A stretch of DNA of 64,000 nucleotides, from positions 381,101,331-381,165,330 of the forward strand of contig CM042688.1 in the NCBI GenBank assembly GCA_023614405.1, read 5' to 3'. Source of the stretch: Avena insularis (taxonomy: Eukaryota > Streptophyta > Magnoliopsida > Poales > Poaceae). The position numbers were made by a program, and so were the translations under genes. The notes beneath the pieces are model-generated. The model saw nothing but the letters and a program-made list of their open reading frames with translations, was not told the DNA's origin and made no database searches. This document shows positions 37,634 through 48,034 of the stretch, piece by piece. Numbering within the stretch: the first letter of the stretch is position 1; the number at the start of each line of letters is the position of its first letter.

Positions 37634-37665
37634 CACTACAAGAAATGTGTTAACTAGTGACCTTT
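37634..37665 (+). repeat. Left terminal inverted repeat of the CACTA element
   Basis: CACTACAAGAAATGTGTTAA followed by CTAGTGACC. It pairs with 42226-42247 on the opposite strand with two mismatches across 22 bp. Confidence 0.85.
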
Positions 37666-38885
37666 TCTTAATAACCCTGAGTTCCTTGGTCATAGATGTA
37701 TGACCATTTTGAACCAACTGGTCGTAGGCCATTTGGGAGGGTACAAAACTTGAAAAACTATGACCTTTTTTGTCAGGAAAGTCATAGTTTGCTTACACCA
37801 GTTGGTCATAACATAGACATCGTTGGTCCATGACCTTAATTATGGGCGACTACAACCAATTTAAATTGTCGTGAGTGTTATTCATGATAACTTAAGAAAG
37901 ACCAATGACCACATTAGCTGGTTGATCTAGGTGTCACGTCTATGTATCATGTTTCGCTGGCGTGTCTGCATATATGTCATACCACGTGTCAATTTACGCT
38001 TACATGTCATCTCTATATGGCATTGACCTGTTGACTACCAATTATACTCCTATCCAATGACACGTGGGGTATGATTTCTCTGTTGGCTTTGACCTATTGA
38101 CCAGGACCTGTCAGTCATAGTGCGGAACTGAAATGAGCCAACCGAATATTAATTAGACAAAAAGCCTTATTTTAAGCAGCCAAAAAGAGAAATTGATTTG
38201 TTTGTACAATAATGTCAAAAAATTCCGTAGATAACATTTGTTTTTCATGCCAAGATAGACATGTATGTAAAATATGGGTTTATTGAGACTAACTATGCAA
38301 CGGAAAATGGTATAACCTCTTTAACGGGAAATACACATGTGTCCAAAATAGAGCCAGCCAATTAAAAAAGAGAGTCAGACTACCCACGGATCACCCAATA
38401 GGAACAAATCTCAGTCGTCCACCTTGTCTCCATCCAACGGCTGAAATTTCAGGTCAGTTTCTCCCGCCTCCCCTTCCTCCCACACAATTTGTATCAGAAA
38501 TGACCGAAACGCCCTTTCGTTTTCCATAGTTGTGCATCACACAAGTGTTCATGGGTAGTCTCGTGAAATCACACCGCCTGTCCAAATAGCAGTCGAGAGA
38601 GACACCAAACCCTATTCCCCTCGCTCAGACCCCTTCACTCGGGCCGACTCCATCCCTCCTCCCGTTCCTTCCCTCTCGCCGCCCCAAAGTTCTGCATCGA
38701 CCCGAGCCGCTCCCATCGCACAACCGAAGATCGACCACATCCTAAGAACCCTAGATTGACCGCACCTAGTCCCCCGTTGCACTCCTGCGCCGCCATCTCT
38801 CCTCGCGACCTGATCCACCCGGTGCAGGGGCCATGTCTCCTCGCGACCAGCGCAGGGGCCGGCGGCTTGGAGGCATGCCCTTGAC

Positions 38886-39242
38886 GTGAAGATCAACCTC
38901 GTGATGGATTCTCTCACGGAGGCGGTGCGGAGCCTCAACCACGCTGTCGCCTACATGGCGGCGACCGACATCCTGGTGCTCCATGGAGGCACCGTCAACC
39001 CGTCGACGCCGCCCCCTTCCATCCTGGAACTCTACTTGCAAGAGGCTGCGATGCAGCACGCCCTGGACATGATCCAGACCTCCCGCCCGAAGGCGGTGGC
39101 TTCTTATACATTCGTTAGGTCATGCCGCGGCCACCTGTCGATGGCCATGGCCGTGGTCGACAACCATGCCATCCTTAACAGGATGGACCTCTTCAGTGGC
39201 GAGAACAAGGCCACCTTCGCAGCCCTCGCTGAAGCTTTCTAG
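38886..39242 (+). pseudogene. Unrecognised 118-codon frame inside the CACTA element
   Basis: The frame starts MKINLVMDSLTEAVRSLNHA and ends FAALAEAF. It is GC-rich, unlike the AT-rich DNA downstream, and follows a leader-like pyrimidine-rich stretch (38440-38760, CCCTCGCTCAGACC and the like). Composition suggests a captured first exon with its 5' untranslated region, but I recognise no domain. The upstream codons stay open to a stop just before, so the start at 38886 is only the first ATG. It could equally be a chance GC-rich frame. It lies in the same orientation as the MADS-box exons 1.4 kb downstream, with no evidence that they form one transcript. Confidence 0.4.
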
Positions 39243-40678
39243 CGAACGCAGGATGTGTGATGTCCCTGCAGTTCCTTGCTCCTTAGGTGTTGATTGGCCC
39301 GTCGTCGATCGTCAGCGTTCGTCGCACGTAAGTGTTGATCGATCTCTCCCAGGCTAGTGTTGGGTTCTAATTCGTGGAGTTGTAATTCTGCACCTACTCC
39401 TTGTCCTCTAGCTAGATCTAAATGCGTACTGAAACTATATAGGATCCCAGTACTGTTTGTTGCGCTTAACTGGAACTAGACTAGAATAACGTACAATGCA
39501 GTAAATTCCTTGGTTTGGATGTGTGTTGATTGCTGCTAATTAGAAGCAGCATATACATTATCCTGTTTTTTTCAGGTATATACATTAGCCTGTTAATTGA
39601 ATATTTTCCGTGCTAATTAGCAGTAGTATGCAGCCACGATTTGTCTCTGTAACTTTTCTTTTACAGCAAACTCCTGCAAGTTGTTGTTTGTTTATCTGAC
39701 AACTTAGGGTTTTTTACTAACTTGGGTAATTTTTACTTACTACTCCATGTATGATTATGGTAGTACCATGTATGATATACGCTGAAAGTGCAATTTGCAG
39801 TTTTAATTCAATAAGGGACCGATACGGTCATCAACCAGTAGCAATGTAGCATACCCATGGGTTCACCCACACATTTGTATCTGATTAGCATCATTTTATT
39901 ACTACTACTGCTACAAATTTTCTGAAGGTTGAACAAAATTATTGATTGGCCTATTTTCCTTCTTCATGTGTGGTTAGGCCTATTTTCCTTGTTTATTAGT
40001 TTCAGCTGATTATCTATTTAAGCTAGTATGCCTGATAAGCTTGTGCTACTCCTTCAGTTAATCAAGTAGATGAAAAACTGATATAAGCATGAAGACTGAT
40101 AAACTAGATGATGCAGTATGACTACAATTTGATATCTGCCTATGTAGTTTAGTGTTTATTTTTTATTTAAGATTGAATGCTATTATTTGCTCTTCATGCA
40201 TGCTGAATATTACGGACTCGGCAGTTTATAACAGTATAAGAAGAATGGGTTTCCATTCAGTGGTCTTCTATCCATATTTAGCATTGAATTGATTAAATTA
40301 TCATGCATGTACTATTTTGTAAACATATATGAATTGTTAACTGCGGCTTTATTAGTTACAGAATCCCTTGACTTGAACTGAAATAACCTATATTGTTCTA
40401 TATATCCTACCAGTGTTTAGTGGCAAGCTGCTAGAAATAATTAAAGGAAACAACATTTTTCTCTGTAACACTTGATTTGTTGTGTAAATTTACGTGATTT
40501 AACAGAATGATTGTTGCTATTTGATTTATCATCTTTCCTTGATCCCCACTAAGCAACATATATGTTCACCTGAGAATTGATTTTATAATATGAGGATAGC
40601 AAAGTGATGAATCACATGTCTTCTCTAGCTATTTACGTATTAACTTGTTTCATCTGTTTTACTTGACTTTTGCACCAG

Positions 40679-40923
40679 AAGTACTTCCAGCAAGAATTAG
40701 CAAAGCTGCGCCATCATATATAGTCTCTGCAAAATGCAAATAGTTATGTATGTCTAGTTAGTATTGCTCACCTTTTCTTAATTATGTATGCTTATCAAAA
40801 CCGGCTAAATTAATTTTCGTCAGGTACCTAATGAGTGAATCTATTGGCAATTTTACCCTGAAGGAGCTCAATAACCTGGAGAATAGGCTTGAGAAGGGCA
40901 TCAGCAGAATCCGAGTGAATAAG
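40679..40923 (+). pseudogene. Captured MADS-box gene fragment (AGAMOUS-clade K-box, two exons)
   Basis: Two blocks read as consecutive K-region exons of a MIKC MADS-box transcription factor. Block 1 (about 40682-40743, 62 bp, preceded by the acceptor-like TTTTGCACCAGAAG) translates YFQQELAKLRHHI-stop-SLQNAN. Block 2 (40824-40923, 100 bp, preceded by TTTTCGTCAG) translates [17 protein letters not shown] then [16 protein letters not shown]. The lengths 62 and 100 bp equal the standard third and fourth exons of MIKC genes, and the split codon AG/G between them restores arginine. Sequence and spacing point to a C/D-class (AGAMOUS/STK/MADS13-21-like) donor. Broken: an in-frame TAG stands where the clade has glutamine, and both 5' splice sites lack GT. 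The K-box mediates dimerisation in floral regulators. This copy is not functional. Confidence 0.85.
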
Positions 40924-41283
40924 CTGGGCAACCTGTGATTAATCAAGTTTCATGTATTTTTCATAGAGTTTAATCAAGTTAATTATTTTTCCTATCAAAA
41001 GCATATAAATGTATATGATCTGATCTCTCCATATGTTTTATGCACCTCTTGTTGATCCAAGCATCTCTCAATACTATAGTTCTTTTCCCATTCTGTTTTA
41101 TGCACCTGTTCTTTTCCCAATAATTCTAACCTGCCTAGTGTATCTATGCTTTTGTGCTTGGCGCTGGTTGTGTTTTTTTCCATTGGCTGTTGTCTTATAT
41201 TGCTACTGCTTCTCCTAGCAGCAAGTGGATCTCATCAATTATGTTTTTATACCCAGGTGCTATCTCATAATATGATAGTTTAG

Positions 41284-41433
41284 AGGTGGTTTATCATCAA
41301 GAACCGAGTCTGGATCGACTTGGGTGGCATCCTATACCTGCGTATGTGGATCCTATAGGACTTAGCCGGCTATGACGAGCTCCTCTATGTGTTCCACTAC
41401 AACGTTTGCACTCACTTCACCATCATTGAGTAA
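41284..41433 (+). pseudogene. Gene-like fragment, possibly the end of a B3-type domain
   Basis: One frame reads RWFIIKNRVWIDLGGILYL, RMWIL, stop, then DLAGYDELLYVFHYNVCTHF and TIIE before a terminal TAA. The spacing of W, G-ILYL, D-LLYVFHY and F-TIIE resembles the second half of plant B3/REM DNA-binding domains, but this is pattern impression only. It follows an intron-like T-rich stretch ending in CCCAGGTGC (41254) and TTTAGAGG (41279). There is one internal TAG. It lies in the CACTA element, in the same orientation as the MADS-box exons and about 360 bp downstream. Confidence 0.3.
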
Positions 41434-42129
41434 TATTCCTACTTCTTTGCAAGTTGTTAGCTAATAGCATCCATTTCGGAGTGTCTCAGTTGTGTAAGTT
41501 CGGAGATGTAGCTCTGAATAATTATGTATGCTAGTTCTTTAAACTAGTGATTGACTTGTGAGATAATTGTATTCTGGGAAGCTGCGATTCTGTGAGATTA
41601 TGTGCTAAGATAATTTAGACTTATTGATGTGTGCTGAGATAATCTACTGCTATTTCATATTTGATGTGCTGAGAAATGAGTTGGGAAAACCTGAAGGGCA
41701 ACGGCCCATGTAATACTAGATCAAATAACTGGGCTATGAAAAGGCCATGGCACAAATGAAAATTTGAAAACTAACATTATAATTTTTTTGAAATTTAAAA
41801 CAGAATTGTGATGTAACAGGTTCAAAGGCCATAGACTATAACGAGGTTGTAGCCCAACAATGGAAAGCCAAATTAATGGACCGAGTGCAATAAATAAATG
41901 GGCCAAAATTTTGAGGTTGGCCCATGATAAGTAGCAACCTAGATTGGGCTAATTTTGATCTAAGACCATTTGATTTGGTCATAGATCTTCCACGTAGGAT
42001 TGTCCACCAAGGATCTAACGTGGTCAGGGTAAATTGTTCATGACCAAAAATTTGGTCATAGGGTTTATAACCATCTGTATTGGTCATAACAGTCCATGAC
42101 CAATTCAAAAAGAAGGTCATGTATTGTCA

Positions 42130-42212
42130 TTAGTGACGCTCGGTATATGACCTACTATTTTTAGTCACAGAAAGGTCATAGATGGACTATTAGTGACGCT
42201 CGGTATATGACC
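42130..42212. repeat. Sub-terminal duplication in the CACTA element (60-bp spacing)
   Basis: TTAGTGACGCTCGGTATATG followed by ACC occurs exactly at about 42130 and again 60 bp later at about 42190, each next to GGTCATA-type motifs. Such sub-terminal repeats are where CACTA transposases bind in characterised families. Confidence 0.75.
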
Positions 42213-42255
42213 AATATTTTGGGTCACCAGTTAGCACATTTCTATTACCTTTCTA

Positions 42256-42613
42256 TGTCCAACCATGTCTAGGAACCCTAGCAGCATGCTGGGATTCAAC
42301 TGCAACATGCATTCTATCACCAGTTTCAAAGATGCTGCATCACCACACCCACTTGGATGTGTGTTTGTGTGCCAGTGTGCACCGTTGTGGTTTTAGGAAA
42401 AGAACACATGCAATGATGCCACTCCATCATGTGGTGTCCAACCATGTCCAGGAACCCTAGCAGCATGCTGGGATTCATATGCAACATGCATTCTACCACA
42501 AGTATGAAAGATGCTTCATCAACACACTTAATTGTATGTGTGTGTGTATAAGTGTGGATCATTGTGGTTTTGGAAAAGAACAGAAGCAATGATGCCACTC
42601 CAGCATGTGGTGT
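42256..42613. repeat. 175-bp satellite array, block H
   Basis: About two units resuming at TGTCCAACCATG and ending at the standard switch AGCATGTGGTGT. Confidence 0.93.
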
Positions 42614-43390
42614 TCTTTTCCTAAACCACATGCATCCACTAGATGCTATTGCATGTGTGTTCTTTTCCTAAACCACATGGATCCACTAGATGTCATTGCA
42701 TGTGGTGTTTCTAACATAAACCACATGGATCCACTGATGTCATTGCATGTGTGTTTTTTTCATAAACCTCATGGATCCACTAGATGTCATTGCAGGTGTC
42801 TTCTTTTTATAAACCACATGGATCCACTAGATGTCATTGCATGTGTGTGTTCCTTTCATAAACCACATGGATGCAGTAGATGTCATTGCATGTGTGTTAT
42901 TTTCATAAACCACATGGATCCACTAGATGTTATTGCATGTGTGTTCTTTTCATAAACCACATGGATCCACTATGTGTGATTGCAAGTGTGTTCTTTTCCT
43001 AAACCACATGGATCCACTATAGTCATTGAATGTGTGTTATTTTCATAAACCACATGGATCCACTAGATGTCATTGCATGTGTGTTCATTTCATAAAACAC
43101 ATGGATCCACTAGATGTCATTGCATGTGTGTTCTTTTCCTAAACCACAGAGATCCACAAGAGCCATTACATGTGTCTTATTTTCATATACCACATGGAAC
43201 CACTAGATGTCATTGCATGTGTGTTCTTTTTGTAAACCACATCGATCCACTAGAGTCATTGCATGTGTGATCTTTTCATAAACCACATGGATCCAATAGA
43301 TGTCATTGCATGTGTGTTCTTTTACTAAACCACATGGATCCAGTAGAGTCATTGCATGTGTGTTCTTTTACTAAACCACATGGATCCACT
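42614..43390. repeat. 47-bp minisatellite array, block 7
   Basis: Seventeen or so units. One unit near 42845 carries an extra GT (GTGTGTGTTCC). The array ends at GGATCCACTAAGCTC, fused to the LARD-like LTR whose first 16 or so bases are missing. Confidence 0.94.
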
Positions 43391-46300
43391 AAGCTCAACA
43401 CTGGATGAATCAAAAGTGGACATGACATACTACCATGGGGCTGTGCAGCCACACCCAGTAGGTCCACCTCATGGAGCAGGGCACGGTACCAGCCAACCAT
43501 CCCACCCACATTTCAAAACATCAGGACAAGAGCGAGTGGCATAGTCGATAGGTAAAGCGATCAAAACATACACAAATGAGTATGTATGTCAGCGACATAA
43601 TATAGACATCAGAGCCACACCATCTAAAAACAATAGAGACAAATAATAGTCAATGCCATACGACAAGATCCAAATATGCTAGATAGGTATTATAGTTTAG
43701 GATACATCCGCATACAATACACATCAAAGTATTAAGCGGAATCGGAAAACAAGGTCCGAGTACGGAAAAGAATAAAATTGGTATAAGATGCCTTAGAAAT
43801 AAGAACATCCCGCCCACAAATCTCATGGTTCTCCATCCATGGGATCTCTACACCTAACAGTCATTTCCACCATCATCAGTCTCTTCGACCCATTAGCCTT
43901 CCTGAAGGTATACCTGTCCATCTCAACCAAATATTTATCGTGTGAGACCCTAGGGGTACTCAGCATGTCTTAATGCATCTAAAGGGAATAACCTGGGTGT
44001 GACGCAATTGCAGCGAAAGATAATATCTACAAAGTTGTATAGAGACAAGCTACACATCTGCCCAACCAAAGATGGATGGACGCTCGTTAATTATTAACAA
44101 CAGTTATATAAGCAACATAAATAAACATCACTCGCCCTCCTTCTTGGTTATCGAGGAGAAGGCGGAAGAACATCCCATCATTTGGCAATTTTATTAACCA
44201 TTCCACGAGTGTTGCACTATTTACTAGTCATGTGTTTGTCAAATTAAAGGCGATACTTTAGTTATGCTTGTCTATGATCGAGAAACTGTGCTCCAAGTCG
44301 TCGGTAACCGCGGACACGACTTTTAGAAAGATTACCCTACAAGGATGCACAAATAGCAACACACACACGATCAATCTCGGGAAGAACTAAATAAAACGCA
44401 ACGACGCCTCACGGCAATGCATTCACATGATTCATAAATTATTTCAGGGGGGTACCCATTAAGCTACCCGCAACGAAGTTGGCCGACTCCGAGACGGACC
44501 CAAGGTTTGTGCCAATGGCTGTAAACGACTAGAAACCCGAAAGTGTGACTGGGCTTGTCGATACCGCGAAAACACTCCGCAATCCTAAACAGTACAGGAG
44601 CTCCATGCACAATTGTAAATAAAGTAGTAAAGTATGGCATAAGTACAAGATAGTAATAAATCCCCAAACTAGTTTGTGGCCCCAAAAAATAAAGTGCGAA
44701 TCAAGCTCAGACGAAGGGGACCCATAGAGTCTCCCGTATGTGGATAGTGCAAATAGTCAAGGAACATGAATCAAGTACTCGGGGTCCTACGAGACACAAG
44801 TGAGCTTAAATAACCAAATAGCAGATAATGCTCACCGGTGCCTCTTTCATTAATTATACCATTACTACTCAGATTAAGTTTTTTACGTACCTCGTTATCC
44901 AACGACTGGCATAAACCCTACACATGCAATTCTATGAATCGCTTGGCTCAAACAACTCATGCAGTAATGGCTCATGGGATGGAGGTACAAGCTTCGGTGG
45001 GGTTTAAAAGTACATGTTATGCAATACTTGGGATTTAGTTTAATGCAATCACAACTCAATGATGCAAGAGTAAGATAGAAGCATATGTACTATATGTATG
45101 CAAGCATGGGGAATTGCTTGCATGAAAGTTCAGTTGCGGAATAAGAAGGATCCGGCTAATACTCCCGAGGCTCCTGGTATTCTCCTTGCCTAGTGTCTAT
45201 CCGGATAAAAACCAAACACACAAGGGACATATTAAATAAAGTGTGCAATCATATGAATATATGCGACAAGAAATCAAGGTATGGCATGATGAAAAGATGC
45301 TCATTTGCATGGTATAACATAGCATGACATGGGTGAGGTGTGGAAACAATAATAAAGCACTTTATTTATTTATTTAGGTATGTTTTACTCCCAGAAACAA
45401 TTCTTATTATTTAATATTTATATGATGCATTCTTCAATTTATATCATGGAATGCATAATTAGAACGGGCTCGTTGCGCTGATCGATTTAGACATATTATT
45501 TATCGAATTTGGAATTACGGAATTAAAGTTATGCAATATTTAAGAAATGGCATTTTTAGCATTTAAATTGCTCAAAAAATATTTTTGATGGCATTTTTCT
45601 AATTCAAAAACATTTATCATTTTTTGTATTTGGATTTGCAAATTAAAATATATAGATATATGCATTTATTATCCATTTTATTGATTTTCTAGAAAAAATA
45701 GAAGAACGAAACAATTTTTTTGTTACTCAACTGGCACGCTAACTGGACTGCAGGATGTGAGGTATGATAGGTGGGAGAAGTAGGTGTGTGGTTGGAAGGG
45801 AAAAGAAACAAAGGGTTTTTCTACAAAATCTTCCTGGGAATCTCTGACGAACTGAAGATCAATTTGCAGAAAACTGCTAGCTGGAGCCAACTTTGAAAGA
45901 CGATGGAGAGAAAACGGTTGTGAATTTTGCAACACCATAAAAACAAAAGTTGTAGATATCGCAAAGCTCTACAACTATGTAGAAGGAAGTTTTTACAAAA
46001 TAGCAACATACACGCCGAAAACATGTGACGAACAGAGCGAATTCAGACTTTGAAATGGAAATTTCAGAAAACTATGAAAAAGCCCCGACTTCATCTGTCG
46101 ATTACTTCGTCTGTACAACATGAGTTGGGTCGCCGTTTGATCCTAGAGATATCTGGATGATAGGTCTATAGGGTTTATTCATAGGGTTTTTGCAAAGGAG
46201 CTATGTGGACACCACCGAAAATCGAGGAAGATAGGACCTGTGAAAGATACGTGCTAAAATAGCTGCGACTGGCTGCGTTCCAGATGCTGCGGTGAGCGTG

Positions 46301-48034
46301 CAGGGAGGGTGTTCGTCAAGTGGTTATGGTGATATACAGCGAGAGGGAGGAGGACACCTTGTTAGGGAGGTAGGGAAGGCTCACTAGAGCACAAAAGTGT
46401 GGCCGCTGGAGCTTGGGAGGTGTCGATCGGCGACGAAGCTTGTGGTCGGCTTGTTCCTCTTGTGGTGCAGATCTTGGCGTACTGCGGCGATCCTAGCAAG
46501 CTCTGGTGTCGATGGCTGGTACAGGAGGATGTAGGGGATGTAGGGGCAGTAGTTGTACCTCCTGGTTCGGCTTGGGGATCACCAGGTTGCTGCAGATCTT
46601 GAGGGCACCGAAAATTAGCTAGGGTTTTGGGGTAGACCTTGGTCATGGCCATGATTGGAGAGAAGAGGGACGAAGGGGCTAGCAGTGTTGGAGATATGAG
46701 ATCTCAGGCCTTAGAGGGTTTGTGAGATAAGGGGGACAGGGAGGGAACATGGTGGTGGTCTCCAACATTTGCAAAAGCAAGGGGAGGGCTCAAATGTGGT
46801 TCTCTTGTCTCCTCCTCTTGTTCTTTAGCTAGGAGAGGGTGAGGGGGACCAGGGAGGAGTCCAACTCATGGTGGTGCTGGTGCTGGTCTTGAATCTTGAT
46901 TGCCAAGAAAAGGTGGCAGGGGTGGTGGATGGAGTTTTCCCAAAAGGGGTAAAGAGAGGGGGAGACAGAGATCACATGGCACACACACATGCATGCACAT
47001 GGGTCAAAAGCCATGGTTGGGCTAGGTAGCTAGGTAAATAGATGGAGTGTGCATGTGTAGCTAGGTGTATGTGTAGATAGGAAGAGAGTGGTATGTGTAT
47101 GTGTGTTGTTCAAAGCACACACGGGTGGATAGAGTATCTAGAAGATGGAAAATAAGATAGAGGCTTAAGTAGAGGGTTCCTTTATTTATGTGATACGCAT
47201 ATGTATTTGAAAATAAACAACTCAAACCATGGTCTCAAGAAATCACATAACCCAAAAGGTAGCAAGGAGATGGGAGGAATTGGTCTTGCATGGGCCATGC
47301 AAAATAAATAAATGCATGCATAATGTCATATTTTGTGAAAACAAAATATCCAAGGGCATAATAGCTTGCATGCAAGTCCACAATTCCAACAAAGGAATTA
47401 TTGGAACCACTCCCCTACTACACATGGTTTACGTGAATAGAAGCATGTTGAATAGAAGTGGCCAAGCTATTGTGTATGTTCCACCATTAAGTATAATGTA
47501 CACCAATAATCAACATGACCTTGATCCAAAAACACCCATATGGAGATGAGGAAGAAACTACTCACCTAGCATGAAAAGGTGGCCAAGTGAGCTCCCATAT
47601 CCCATATTGCGAAAAAAATGAGGAATCATATATGGAAGCATGTAGAACTAGAAGTTGATCCATCTTACTACATATGAGCTAGACATAATAACCAAATAAA
47701 TGCAATTGCTCATATCTAGTTTGGATGGTGGAATTATAAGGTGGTGACAAAGAAAGGTGGTGGAGTTGTAAAAGATATGCCCACAACACAACTTGGGCAT
47801 GAAGCAATTGATCAGGAAGCAAATACAATATATATCAAGAGGCAACTACAAGTAATGCAATATAATGCATATGGGATAAGAACCAAATGGAGGGGTTTTA
47901 TATTATGCTCAAATGCAAGGTGGCATGGTGGCATGAGCATGATATAATGATGATGCACTTAATTATATGTTGGAAGTAGCATTATATAGACTAGGAAAGT
48001 AGCATTGCAATTGTTAGACAATTGGGATGCTACA
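43391..48034 (-). repeat. 3' LTR of the LARD-like element (4.6 kb)
   Basis: The right end reads TTGGGATGCTACA (minus start TGTAGCATCCC). About 43430-44815 matches 51160-52577 in the same order, including CATACACAAATGAGTATGTA and GGCACGGTACCAGCCAACCA. The left terminus is truncated: the other copy has TGTAATACCTCGGACC before CTAAGCTC, absent here. It contains a GC-richer core around 46250-46900 with no recognised gene. Confidence 0.8.

Larger units (their letters stand above)
37634..42255 (+). mobile_element. CACTA transposon, non-autonomous, carrying gene fragments
   Basis: The left end reads CACTACAAGAAATGTGTTAA, the CACTA signature. The right end on the minus strand reads AGAAATGTGCTAACTGGTGA, matching the left inverted repeat (AGAAATGTGTTAACTAGTGA) with two differences; the outermost CACTAC of the right end is lost. 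Sub-terminal regions are packed with GGTCATA and TATGACC motifs in both orientations (37680-37860 and 41960-42230), as in CACTA elements. The 3-bp flanks TGT (37631-37633, 42256-42258) are compatible with a target duplication, but about 60 bp of satellite is missing at the site. No transposase is recognisable; the interior is gene-derived or intron-like. Confidence 0.85.

Noticed and set aside
7534..43390. CRISPR-like array of short repeats
   Set aside because: Units are directly adjacent without unique spacers, and the context is a plant genome.
46362..46652. 96-codon minus-strand proline/serine-rich frame
   Set aside because: It lies in the GC-rich core of the LARD-like LTR and shows no family resemblance.
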